Source: Janthinobacterium rivuli (GTDB lineage Bacteria > Pseudomonadota > Gammaproteobacteria > Burkholderiales > Burkholderiaceae_D). From it: a stretch of 64,000 nt of DNA. This document shows, in pieces, positions 50,866 through 59,439 of this stretch; position 1 is the first letter of the stretch, and each line of letters opens with the position of its first letter. Location: NCBI RefSeq assembly GCF_009208735.1, contig NZ_WFLJ01000025.1:21008-85007 (forward strand), given 5' to 3'. Under the pieces are notes generated by a model. It worked only from the letters and a program-made list of their open reading frames with translations. It was not told the origin of the DNA and made no database searches. A program made the translations under genes and the position numbers.

Positions 50866-51215
50866 CAAACAGGGAACTGGCGCGCAGCGCCGCATATATT
50901 GTCCAGCATGAATACGAACACGCCAGCGTACTGGCCGCCGATGGCCGGCGGGCGAGCCTGGGCGAGTTCTATGGCGACCCGGCCGTGGCCTTGATCGACA
51001 TCAACGAGCGATGGTGCGCCGTGGCGGGCGAGGGATTGGTGCTGTGCCGGCTGGACCAGCCGTTCGGGCAGTGTATGGAATACCACCGCCAGCCAGGCGA
51101 CGTGCGCTGGATCACGGCTTTACGGCAAACGGGAACGTTTGCGCTGGAATGGCAAGGCGAGGATGGCGTGTGGTCCACCCTCGCTTTTGGAACAGCCGAG
51201 GAATTTATAATTTAA
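50862..51215 (+). CDS. Conserved hypothetical protein coupled to LysR
   Basis: 117 residues; ATG 50862 overlaps the LysR stop codon (ATGA). It is soluble and slightly acidic: YIVQHEYEHASVLAADGR, WCAVAGEGLVLCRLDQPFG, RWITALRQTGTFALEWQGE. No recognised motif. Its 3' end overlaps the convergent orn gene by 11 bases, so both mRNAs are complementary there. Confidence 0.7.
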   Translation: MTNRELARSAAYIVQHEYEHASVLAADGRRASLGEFYGDPAVALIDINERWCAVAGEGLVLCRLDQPFGQCMEYHRQPGDVRWITALRQTGTFALEWQGEDGVWSTLAFGTAEEFII

Positions 51216-51801
51216 TAAAATGCTCGCGGTAATACTTCAGCTCTTCGATCGACTCCAGGATATCGGCCAGGGCCGTGTGTTTCTGGTGTTTCTTGAAACC
51301 GGTGGCGATTTCCGGCTTCCAGCGCTTGCACAGCTCTTTCAGCGTCGATACGTCAACATTGCGATAGTGGAAGAACGCTTCCAGCTTCGGCATGCCGCGC
51401 ACCATGAAGCGGCGGTCCTGGCCGATGGTGTTGCCGCACATGGGCGACTTGCCTGCCGGTACGTATTTCTTCAGGAACGCGATCAGTTCCGCTTCCGCCT
51501 GGGCTTCCGTCACGGTCGACGCCTTGACCTTGTCGATCAGGCCCGAGCGGCCGTGCGTGCCCTTGTTCCAGGCATCCATCTTGTTCAGCGTTTCATCGGA
51601 CTGGTGAATCACGAACACGGGGCCTTCGGCCAGCAGGTTCAAGTGCATGTCCGTCACCACCACCGCCACCTCGATGATGCGGTCGGTATCGGGCTCCAGG
51701 CCCGTCATTTCCATGTCGACCCAGACCAGGTTCATCTCATTGGGACGTGCCGGCACGGTGGGTGCGGGGGTGGATGCAGTTAAGTCAGTCGCTTGTGACA
51801 T
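51205..51801 (-). CDS. orn: Oligoribonuclease
   Basis: 198 residues, with an N-terminal extension of about 20 residues (TDLTASTPAPTVPARP) before the usual start near NLVWVDMEMTGL. DEDDh exonuclease motifs: DMEMTGLEPDTDRIIEVA (Asp, Glu), CGNTIGQDRRFMVRGMP (Asp), and KHQKHTALADI (His, Asp). It degrades 2-5-nucleotide RNAs, including pGpG from c-di-GMP breakdown, in the cytoplasm. It is divergent from the M48 protease gene. Confidence 0.96.
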   Translation of the reverse strand: MSQATDLTASTPAPTVPARPNEMNLVWVDMEMTGLEPDTDRIIEVAVVVTDMHLNLLAEGPVFVIHQSDETLNKMDAWNKGTHGRSGLIDKVKASTVTEAQAEAELIAFLKKYVPAGKSPMCGNTIGQDRRFMVRGMPKLEAFFHYRNVDVSTLKELCKRWKPEIATGFKKHQKHTALADILESIEELKYYREHFIKL

Positions 51802-51857
51802 AATTCTCTCTTGGCCTAATCAAACTAAATAATCAGCCATTTTCTCACAGGCACAGA

Positions 51858-53138
51858 ATGTATTCACTCGCGTTTTCGATTTTGTTTGTATCCGTCCTCG
51901 TTTTGACCCTGGCCGTGCGCTTCTGGCTCGCTTCGCGGCAGATTCGCCACGTGCTGGCTCACCGCGCCTTTGTTCCACCCGAATTCGCGGAAAAGATTCC
52001 GCTGGCCGCGCACCAGAAGGCGGCCGACTACACGGTGGCCAAGACCAAGTTCGGCTTGCTGACCTTGCTGGTCAACTATGCCGTGCTGATCGGCTTTACC
52101 TTGCTGGGCGGCCTGCAATGGCTGGCCCTGCATCTGAATGAATGGATGGGGCCTGGCTCGCCCATGCTGTACCAGATCGGCCTGATCGCCGCCTTCGCCG
52201 CCATTTCCGGCCTGATCGACCTGCCCTTCGACTATTACCGTCAGTTCGTGCTCGAGCAGCGCTTCGGCTTCAACACCATGGCGCGCAAGCTGTTCTTCGC
52301 GGACATGCTCAAGGGCGTGGGCCTGGGCGCCGTCATCGGCCTGCCACTGATCTGGGTCGTGCTGACCCTGATGGCCAAGTCGGGCGACCTGTGGTGGCTG
52401 TACGCGTGGTTCGTCTGGAGCGGCTTCCAGTTGCTGATGATGGTGCTGTTCCCCACCGTCATCGCGCCGCTGTTCAACAAATTCACGCCGCTGGCCGACG
52501 AATCCTTGAAAAGCCGCATCGAAGGCTTGATGCAGCGCGTCGGTTTCGCCTCGAAAGGCTTGTTCGTCATGGATGGCTCGAAGCGCAGCGCCCACGGCAA
52601 TGCGTATTTCTCGGGTTTTGGCGCCAACAAGCGCATCGTCTTCTTCGACACCCTGCTGTCGCGCCTGGCGCCGCAGGAAATCGAAGCCGTGCTGGCGCAT
52701 GAACTGGGCCACTTCAAGCTCAAGCACATCGTCAAGCGCATCGCCGTGATGTTCGCCATCTCGCTGGGCTTTTTGGCGCTGCTGGGCTTCCTGAAGACGC
52801 AGCCATGGTTTTACGCGGGCCTGGGCGTGGATCCCGTCGCCCTGGCCATCACGGGCCAGCCGACGGACGCGCTGGCCCTGCTGCTGTTCATGCTGGCCTT
52901 GCCCGTCTTCACTTTCCTGCTGGGACCGTTGACGTCACTGAGCTCGCGCAAGCATGAATTCGAAGCCGACGCTTTCGCCGCCACGCACACGCAGGCGGAC
53001 GACCTGGTCTCGGCGCTCGTGAAAATGTATGAAGACAATGCGTCGACCCTGACGCCCGACCCGCTGCACTCGGCCTTCTACGACTCGCACCCGCCGGCCA
53101 GCGTGCGCATCCGCCACCTGAAAGGGGCTACGACATGA
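51858..53138 (+). CDS. M48-family (Ste24-like) membrane metallopeptidase
   Basis: 426 residues, seven or so membrane segments. The zinc motif HELGHFKLKH is at about residues 280-289, with the third ligand in EFEADAFAA (about 365). The N-terminal region FYYRQFVLEQRFGFNTM-like segment is that of CAAX prenyl protease 1/Ste24. In bacteria such enzymes are probably membrane-protein quality-control proteases. Its ATGA overlap with phhB indicates translational coupling. There is no prenylation pathway evidence here. Confidence 0.92.
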   Translation: MYSLAFSILFVSVLVLTLAVRFWLASRQIRHVLAHRAFVPPEFAEKIPLAAHQKAADYTVAKTKFGLLTLLVNYAVLIGFTLLGGLQWLALHLNEWMGPGSPMLYQIGLIAAFAAISGLIDLPFDYYRQFVLEQRFGFNTMARKLFFADMLKGVGLGAVIGLPLIWVVLTLMAKSGDLWWLYAWFVWSGFQLLMMVLFPTVIAPLFNKFTPLADESLKSRIEGLMQRVGFASKGLFVMDGSKRSAHGNAYFSGFGANKRIVFFDTLLSRLAPQEIEAVLAHELGHFKLKHIVKRIAVMFAISLGFLALLGFLKTQPWFYAGLGVDPVALAITGQPTDALALLLFMLALPVFTFLLGPLTSLSSRKHEFEADAFAATHTQADDLVSALVKMYEDNASTLTPDPLHSAFYDSHPPASVRIRHLKGATT

Positions 53139-53500
53139 ATACGCCATCCACCTCGCAAGACCTGGCCCAACTGTCCTGCACGCCGCGCCAGCAGGCGCTG
53201 GGCGACACGGACATCGCCACCCTGCACGCCCTGCTGCCCCAGTGGACGCTGCAAAATGGCAAGCTGTGCCGCGACTTCGGCTTCAAGAATTACTACCAGA
53301 CCCTGGCGTTCGTGAACGCCCTGGCCTATATGACCCATACGCAAGACCACCATCCGGAGCTCATCATTACTTACAAAACCTGCGCCGTGCGCTACGACAC
53401 GCACTCGGTCAACCATGGCGCCGGCGGCCTGTCCGAAAACGACTTCATCTGCGCCGCCAAGGCAGACCTCATCTACCAGAGCAGCCAGGTGGCCCCATGA
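53135..53500 (+). CDS. phhB: 4a-hydroxytetrahydrobiopterin dehydratase
   Basis: 121 residues with the pterin-4a-carbinolamine dehydratase pattern: CRDFGFKNYYQTLAFVNALA, then MTHTQDHHPELIITYKTCAV, which holds the catalytic His residues, and THSVNHGAGGLSENDFICAA. It recycles oxidised tetrahydrobiopterin after aromatic amino-acid hydroxylation. Overlaps both neighbours (protease and rsgA) by 4 bases each, so the three form one tightly coupled operon despite unrelated functions. Confidence 0.95.
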   Translation: MNTPSTSQDLAQLSCTPRQQALGDTDIATLHALLPQWTLQNGKLCRDFGFKNYYQTLAFVNALAYMTHTQDHHPELIITYKTCAVRYDTHSVNHGAGGLSENDFICAAKADLIYQSSQVAP

Positions 53501-54402
53501 GCGAAGGCAAGTTGACCGGCGTCATCATCGCCGCCCACGGCCGCCATTACCTGGCCGACGTGGATGGCGCCAAGCTGCAATGCGTGACGCGCGGCAAGAA
53601 GACCAATGTGGCCGTGGGCGACATCGTGCACCTGACGCGCACCTCGAACGACCAGGCCGTCATCGACCGCATCGAGGAACGCAAGACCCTGCTGTACCGC
53701 TCGGACCAGTACAAATCGAAGTTGCTGGCCGCCAACCTGACGCAGCTGTTCATCGTCGTGGCGACGGAACCAGGCTTTGCCGACGACCTGATCTCGCGTT
53801 CGCTGGTGGCGGCCGACGCGGCCGGCATCGAGGCGCGCATCATCCTGAACAAAACGGACGTGACGGCCTCGCTGGAGCGCGCCCGCGAACGCCTGCTGCC
53901 GTATTCCTCGATGGGCTATCCCGTCGATGAAGTGTCGGCGCGCGCCGAACCGGAGCACGCCGTGGCCACCCTGGCGCCGCTGCTGGCGGGCCAGTCGTCC
54001 ATCCTCATCGGCCAGTCGGGCATGGGCAAGTCGTCGCTGATCAACCTGCTGGTGCCGGACGCCGACATCGCCGTGCGGGAAATCTCGGCAGCGCTCGACA
54101 CGGGCAAGCACACGACGACCTTTACGCGCCTGTACAAGCTCGACGAACTGGGCGCGAACAGCTCCATCATCGATTCGCCCGGCTTCCAGGAATTCGGCCT
54201 GTACCACCTGTCCGAAGGCATGCTGGAGCGGGCCTTCCGCGAATTCCAGCCCTACCTGGGCGGCTGCAAGTTCTACAACTGCCGCCACCTGATCGAGCCG
54301 CAGTGCGCCATCCTGCAAGCCTTGTCTGAAGGCAAGATCGCCAAGATGCGCCATACCCTGTACGGCCAGTTGCTGCACGAATCGGCGCAGACCCTGTATT
54401 AA
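53497..54402 (+). CDS. rsgA: Ribosome small-subunit GTPase RsgA
   Basis: 301 residues from ATG 53497 (ATGA overlap with phhB). An N-terminal OB fold precedes a circularly permuted GTPase: IILNKTDV (G4) comes before GQSGMGKSSLINLL (G1) and SIIDSPGF (G3). The C-terminal zinc site reads CKFYNCRHLIEPQC. RsgA assists late 30S maturation. It ends the protease-phhB-rsgA operon. Confidence 0.96.
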   Translation: MSEGKLTGVIIAAHGRHYLADVDGAKLQCVTRGKKTNVAVGDIVHLTRTSNDQAVIDRIEERKTLLYRSDQYKSKLLAANLTQLFIVVATEPGFADDLISRSLVAADAAGIEARIILNKTDVTASLERARERLLPYSSMGYPVDEVSARAEPEHAVATLAPLLAGQSSILIGQSGMGKSSLINLLVPDADIAVREISAALDTGKHTTTFTRLYKLDELGANSSIIDSPGFQEFGLYHLSEGMLERAFREFQPYLGGCKFYNCRHLIEPQCAILQALSEGKIAKMRHTLYGQLLHESAQTLY

Positions 54403-54436
54403 GCACCCGCCCCAGCGCAAATATCACGGCAAAAAA

Positions 54437-54472
54437 AGCTCGGCTGGCGAAATTTAATTTCGCAGCCGAGCT
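54437..54472 (-). terminator. Strong hairpin after rsgA with T-tract on the minus strand
   Basis: AGCTCGGCTG pairs with CAGCCGAGCT, extended by CGAAAT/ATTTCG with one bulged G. Seven A precede it on the plus strand, so the terminator polarity is for minus-strand transcription, although no clear gene on that strand reads into it. On the plus strand it could still stop rsgA transcription weakly. Confidence 0.55.
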
Positions 54473-54669
54473 CGCCTTCCGATTTTAATCCCAAAACCAT
54501 TCATCTGCCGTTTTATGCACTTCATCGCGTAAAACCAGCCCTCCGTCGCCCGCCGCTGGCGATGGCCAGGCGCGTTTGCTAACTTGACACCAGTCCCTGC
54601 AGGAAACCTGCCAGCGACCACACGATCTAACTTCAACCAATCCTGTCATCCTGATCGAAGGTGAATGTC

Positions 54670-55125
54670 ATGCATACCAAACGTTTCCTCCCCCTCCTCC
54701 TTGCCCTGTTCGCGCTTGCCGGCGGCATGGCCCAGGCGCAAACCGCCGCCGCACCGCCCACCACCGACAGCGTGCGCGTCACCTCGGGCACCTACTATCA
54801 CGTCACGGCCCAGGAAGCCTTCGACATCGAGCAGCAATACCGCCTGTCGAATGGACAACGGCTGGAAGTCCGCCAGCAAGACAGCCATTTCTTTGGCCGC
54901 CTGATCGACGACCGCGAATGGCAGGCAAAAAACAGCGTGGAAATCTACCCGACCGGCCCGGGCCAGTTTGTCACCAAAAAGGGCGCCACCTTCGTCTTCA
55001 GCAATGCGGGCGACCGCGTGGTGATCGACGACGCCCAGTTCCTGCCCGGCTTGCGCCTGCCCGCCGACATGCGCAGCGCCAGCACCGCGACGGGCAGCGC
55101 CAGCATCCGGCTGGTGTCGCGCTAG
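54670..55125 (+). CDS. Small exported protein of unknown function
   Basis: 151 residues from ATG 54670, with AAGGTGA eight bases upstream; a GTG at 54661 would add three residues. The signal peptide ends GGMAQA. The mature domain looks beta-rich (YYHVTAQEAFDIEQQYRLSN, FVTKKGATFVFSNAGDRVV) and ends in a Ser/Thr-rich stretch. No recognised family. It is monocistronic, with a hairpin after it. Confidence 0.72.
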   Translation: MHTKRFLPLLLALFALAGGMAQAQTAAAPPTTDSVRVTSGTYYHVTAQEAFDIEQQYRLSNGQRLEVRQQDSHFFGRLIDDREWQAKNSVEIYPTGPGQFVTKKGATFVFSNAGDRVVIDDAQFLPGLRLPADMRSASTATGSASIRLVSR

Positions 55126-55155
55126 GATCGACTTGGGCGCCTGCCCCGCCATCGG

Positions 55156-55182
55156 CCGGCGGGGGCAAATCGCCCCCGCCGG
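55156..55182 (+). other. GC-rich hairpin after the small exported protein gene
   Basis: CCGGCGGGGGC (55156-55166), loop AAATC, GCCCCCGCCGG (55172-55182): an 11-bp perfect stem 30 bases after the stop, without a U-tract. Confidence 0.5.
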
Positions 55183-55312
55183 GGACGCCATGCCCGATGA
55201 AGAATTCTGACCGGCGCACTGAACAATTCCCCTGAATGCAGCTTACAATGCGATGACGCATGGCCTGTGCAATCACAGGCTGGAGCCACTGTTTGCGGGG
55301 GAGAATGCTTGA

Positions 55313-58165
55313 ATGGAAATGTTCGCGCTCGAACATGACGTAGCGCAGTGGGAAAGCGCATTGCTGCCGTTGCGCGGCGCCGGGCGCGTACCGCTGCTGC
55401 TGGCGCTGTCGTGGCATCTGCGCCAGCGCGATTGCGCTAGAGCAATTGCGCTGAGCGAAGAGGCGCATCTGCTGCTGCCGCTGGCGGGCCTGGATGCGGC
55501 AGCACTGGAACAGGCGCGCGCGCGCCTGCAACTGGTGCAGGCGGAAGTGGCATGGCTGCAAGGTGCGCTCGATGCCGCGGAAAGCCTGGCCATGGCGGCG
55601 CACGCCATCCTGTGCGCGCACGGCAACGGCGCCGGTTGCGCCGACGCCCACTGGCTGCTCTCCTCGATCGCCGTCGACCGTGGCGACCATGCCCGCTGCG
55701 ACGCCGAACTGCTGGCTGCGGCGCAGCAAGCGCGCGGCGCCGGCGATGCGACGCGCGCCAGCCTGGCCGACGCGGCCATGGCGCGCTGGGCCGTGTTGCG
55801 CGACGCGCCTGCCGCCCAGGCCCGCTGGAGCGGGCACCTCCAGGCCGACGCCGGCGTCAAGCTGCCCGCGCCGCTGGCGGCCTGGGTGCATGACTTCCGC
55901 GGCTTGCTGGCGCACACCTCGCGCGACCTGGGCGCGGCCGCCGGCTACTACATGCAAAGCTACGAGGCGGCGCTGGAAAGCGGCCAGCTGCGCGGCGCGA
56001 TCACGGCCGCCATCAATATCGGCGACTGTTTCTCCAGCCTCAACGACAACGAATCGGCCCTCGAATGGATGCAGTGCGCGCTGGATCTGGCCCGTCCCAC
56101 GGGCTGGCCGCGCAGCATCGGCGCCTGCCAGACGCATACGGCCGAAACCATGCGCAAGCTGGGGCGGCTGGCCGCCGCCGAAGACTTGCTGCGCGAAGCG
56201 CTGCACATCCTGGCGCCCGTATCCGGTGCGCGCACCTACGCCAACGCCCTGTTCCACTTGGGCGAGCTGAGCCTGGACAAGGGCGACTACGACACGGCGC
56301 TCGACGCCTTCAGCCGGCTGGCGCAGCGCGCCGAAGCGCTGGGCCAGGCCGATTTCCGCAGCATGGCGCAACGCGGCAGCGCCCACGCGCTGTCCTACCT
56401 GGACCGGCCGGACGAGGCGCTGCAGGCGGCTGAACGGGCTTGCCAGCTGGCCACGGCGCAGGGCGACGCCATGCACCAGGTGGCGGCGCTGCGCGTGCTG
56501 GCCATGCTGCATGCGCGCCACGAGTTGCCACCGCCCGCAGGCATGTCGGAACGCAATCCCGCCCTGCATTTCCTGCACCAGGCGCTGCAGGTGGCCGCCT
56601 CCATCGAAGGCTACTCGCCGCCCGGCGAACTGCTCGATGCGCTGGCGCGCGAATACGCGCATGCGGGCGACTATGCGCGCGCCTACGATATCGCCCTCGA
56701 TGCGGGCGTGGCGCGCGAAAAAAGCCACACCCAGCAAGCGAGCAACCGCGCCACCGCCATGCAGATCTACCACCAGACGGAACATGCGCGCTCGGAAGGC
56801 TATCACCACCGCGAACTGGCCGCCTCCGAAGCGCGCCGCGCCGAAGTGCTGCAGCAGACCAGCGACACCCTGGAACGGCTGTCGGCCATCGGCCAGGAAA
56901 TCACCACCCACCTCGACGCCAGCGCCGTCTTCCAGGTGCTCGACCGCCACGTGCATGCCTTGCTGCCGGTCAACACCTTCGCCGTCTACATGCTCGACGC
57001 GGCGGGCACGGCCCTGCACCGCGCGCATGGCATGGAGGCGGGCCATCCCCTGCCCGACAACGCCATTCCTCTGAGCAATCCGCGCGCCTATTCCGTGCGT
57101 TGCCTGCTGGGCCGGCGCGAAGTGTATATCGACCAGGTACCGCCGCAGCGCCACGCCTACACGGTGCCCGGCACCCTGCATAACCAGAGCGTGCTGTACG
57201 TGCCGCTGATGGTGGGCGAACGCGTGCTGGGCGTGATGACGGTGCAGGCGTGCCATGCGCATGCCTACGGCGAACGCGAACGCCTGATCTTCCGCACCCT
57301 GTGCGCGTATGGCGCCATCGCGCTCGACAATGCCAGCGCCTACCGGCAATTGCAAGATGCCCAGGCGCAACTGGTATCGCAGGAAAAACTGGCCGCCCTC
57401 GGTTCGCTGATGGCCGGCGTGGCGCATGAACTCAATACCCCGATCGGCAACAGTTTATTGATCGCCAGCACCATGCAACAAAAGACGGAAGATGTGGAAC
57501 GCCTGATGAACGGTCCCGGACTGCGCCGCTCGGACCTGGCGGCCTTCATCGACGATGCGCGCAAGGCATCGGCGCTGGTGATGCGCGGCTTGCGCAGCGC
57601 GGCCGACCTGGTCAACAGCTTCAAGCAGGTGGCCGTGGACCGCACCACCGAGCAGCGGCGCCAGTTCGACCTGCAACAAGTGAGCAATGAAATCATCGCC
57701 ACCGTCATGAACCGCATCCGCGGTTCGGGCCACCGCATCGAAATGGAGATAGCCTTCGGCATCGCCATGGACAGCTATCCGGGCCCGTTCGGCCAGGTGA
57801 TCACCAATCTGATCAACAATGCGCTGCTGCACGCCTTCGCCCCCGCGCCCAACGATGGCGCCGCCGGCACGGGCTGCATGCGCCTGTCGGCCACGGCGCA
57901 CGCCGCGCGCGTGCGGATCGTCTTCGAGGACAATGGCGGCGGCATCGCCGAACAGCATTTGTCGCGCATCTTCGACCCCTTCTTTACCACCAAGCTGGGC
58001 CAGGGTGGCAGCGGCCTGGGGCTGTCGATCAGCTACAACATCGTCACGGCCCTGCTGGGCGGCACCATCCAGGTGACCAGCAGCCCCGCCGGCACGCGTT
58101 TCACCCTGGACTTGCCCCTGGTGGCGCCCCGACTGGACGGCGCCGCGCCCGCCAGCATCTATTAA
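55313..58165 (+). CDS. TPR-GAF sensor histidine kinase, 950 residues
   Basis: ATG 55313 follows GGGGGAG. Residues about 1-500 are helical TPR-like repeats (LFHLGELSLDKGDYDTALDA, LLDALAREYAHAGDYARAY). A coiled coil and GAF-like domain (about 540-690, ALLPVNTFAVYMLDAAG and LHNQSVLYVPLMVGERVLG) follow. The HisKA helix has GSLMAGVAHELNTPIGNS with the phosphoacceptor His705, and the HATPase domain runs to about 940 (ITNLINNALLHAF, FEDNGGGIAEQHL, FFTTKLGQGGSGLGLSI). No membrane segment, so it is a cytoplasmic sensor. No response regulator is adjacent, so its partner is elsewhere. The signal is unknown. Confidence 0.9.
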   Translation: MEMFALEHDVAQWESALLPLRGAGRVPLLLALSWHLRQRDCARAIALSEEAHLLLPLAGLDAAALEQARARLQLVQAEVAWLQGALDAAESLAMAAHAILCAHGNGAGCADAHWLLSSIAVDRGDHARCDAELLAAAQQARGAGDATRASLADAAMARWAVLRDAPAAQARWSGHLQADAGVKLPAPLAAWVHDFRGLLAHTSRDLGAAAGYYMQSYEAALESGQLRGAITAAINIGDCFSSLNDNESALEWMQCALDLARPTGWPRSIGACQTHTAETMRKLGRLAAAEDLLREALHILAPVSGARTYANALFHLGELSLDKGDYDTALDAFSRLAQRAEALGQADFRSMAQRGSAHALSYLDRPDEALQAAERACQLATAQGDAMHQVAALRVLAMLHARHELPPPAGMSERNPALHFLHQALQVAASIEGYSPPGELLDALAREYAHAGDYARAYDIALDAGVAREKSHTQQASNRATAMQIYHQTEHARSEGYHHRELAASEARRAEVLQQTSDTLERLSAIGQEITTHLDASAVFQVLDRHVHALLPVNTFAVYMLDAAGTALHRAHGMEAGHPLPDNAIPLSNPRAYSVRCLLGRREVYIDQVPPQRHAYTVPGTLHNQSVLYVPLMVGERVLGVMTVQACHAHAYGERERLIFRTLCAYGAIALDNASAYRQLQDAQAQLVSQEKLAALGSLMAGVAHELNTPIGNSLLIASTMQQKTEDVERLMNGPGLRRSDLAAFIDDARKASALVMRGLRSAADLVNSFKQVAVDRTTEQRRQFDLQQVSNEIIATVMNRIRGSGHRIEMEIAFGIAMDSYPGPFGQVITNLINNALLHAFAPAPNDGAAGTGCMRLSATAHAARVRIVFEDNGGGIAEQHLSRIFDPFFTTKLGQGGSGLGLSISYNIVTALLGGTIQVTSSPAGTRFTLDLPLVAPRLDGAAPASIY

Positions 58166-58222
58166 TAGGCCGCCCTTTTCCTGGGCGCAGGCTTGCCTAT
58201 ACAAGTACGCGCCCGGACGGTC

Positions 58223-58252
58223 TTTCCAATCTAAAAGCAAAACCCTTATAAT
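58223..58252 (+). promoter_or_regulatory. Candidate promoter for argF-argG
   Basis: TATAAT at 58247-58252 matches consensus, with a weak TTTCCA at 58223-58228 (18-base spacing). If used, the argF leader would be about 190 bases long. Its GC-rich second half has no gene that I can support. Confidence 0.45.
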
Positions 58253-58449
58253 TGAACGGCTGAAGTACTTGCCATTGCATTATTTTCAACTTGGCAAACC
58301 GCATCGTACCGCGCGACAGGCGTCGCGCTGGCACCGATCAACACAGCAGCGCGCCGGGCGAGGCAGTCATCAGACGAGATGTTGTACGCTGATGCAACCC
58401 GGCGGGAAAGGCACGCCGCCGGCGGCCTGCGCATCTTCAAGTGGTCATT

Positions 58450-59370
58450 ATGTCGACAAAAAAACCGATCAAGCACTACCTCCAGTTCTCCGATTTCACG
58501 TTGGAAGAGTACGAATATGTGATCGAACGCGCCCATCTGATCAAGCGCAAGTTCAAGAACTACGAAATCTACCATCCACTGATCGACCGCACCCTGGTGA
58601 TGGTCTTTGAAAAGAACTCGACCCGCACCCGCCTGTCTTTCGAGGCGGGCATGCATCAGCTGGGCGGCGCCGCCATCTACCTGAACACGCGCGATTCCCA
58701 GCTGGGCCGCGGCGAACCGGTGGAAGACGCGGGCCAGGTCATGTCGCGCATGTGCGACATCATCATGGTGCGCACGTTTGGCCAGGAAATCATCGAGCGT
58801 TTCGCCGCCAATTCGCGCGTGCCGGTGATCAATGGACTGACCAATGAACACCACCCTTGCCAGGTCTTTGCCGACATCTTCACCTACATCGAACACCGCG
58901 GCTCGATCGCCGGCAAGGTCGTCGCCTGGATCGGCGACGCCAACAACATGCTGTACTCGTGGCTGCAGGCGGCCGAAGTGTTCGGCTTCCACGTCAACGT
59001 GTCGACGCCGAAGGGTTACGACATCGACCTGTCGCAAGTCAAGACCGACCGCTACACCTTCTTCGCCAACCCGTCGGACGCCTGCGAAGGCGCGCACCTG
59101 GTCAACACGGACGTGTGGACCAGCATGGGCTACGAAGCGGAAAACGCGGCCCGCATCGCCGCCTTCGACGGCTGGATCGTCGATGGCGCGAAGATGGCCC
59201 GCGCCGCGCCCGACGCCCTGTTCATGCACTGCCTGCCCGCCCACCGCGGCGAGGAAGTGGCCGCCGAAGTGATCGACGGCCCGCAATCGGTGGTGTGGGA
59301 CGAGGCGGAAAACCGTTTGCACGTGCAAAAAGCGCTGATCGAATACCTGTTACTCGGTAAAATCCAATAA
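58450..59370 (+). CDS. argF: Ornithine carbamoyltransferase
   Basis: 306 residues from ATG 58450 (MSTKKPIKHYLQF; a GTG three codons upstream is possible). The carbamoyl-phosphate motif STRTRLSFEAG, the HHPCQVFADI-type segment (LTNEHHPCQVFAD) and the ornithine-binding FMHCLPAHRGEEV are all present. It makes citrulline from ornithine and carbamoyl phosphate in arginine biosynthesis. argG follows after 69 bases. Confidence 0.96.
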   Translation: MSTKKPIKHYLQFSDFTLEEYEYVIERAHLIKRKFKNYEIYHPLIDRTLVMVFEKNSTRTRLSFEAGMHQLGGAAIYLNTRDSQLGRGEPVEDAGQVMSRMCDIIMVRTFGQEIIERFAANSRVPVINGLTNEHHPCQVFADIFTYIEHRGSIAGKVVAWIGDANNMLYSWLQAAEVFGFHVNVSTPKGYDIDLSQVKTDRYTFFANPSDACEGAHLVNTDVWTSMGYEAENAARIAAFDGWIVDGAKMARAAPDALFMHCLPAHRGEEVAAEVIDGPQSVVWDEAENRLHVQKALIEYLLLGKIQ

Positions 59371-59439
59371 TTCGCCTGGAACTGCAGAACTCCCGGCAGC
59401 ATCGCAACACATACATCGACAACGACAACTGGAAGCAAT

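Noticed and set aside
54454..54636. 60-codon minus-strand frame in the gap after rsgA
   Set aside because: No ribosome-binding site or recognised motif, and it ends inside the hairpin itself; kept only as part of the unexplained minus-strand terminator observation.
54998..57427. 809-codon minus-strand frame opposite the TPR kinase
   Set aside because: His/Gln/Arg-rich antisense reading of a clear TPR-GAF kinase.
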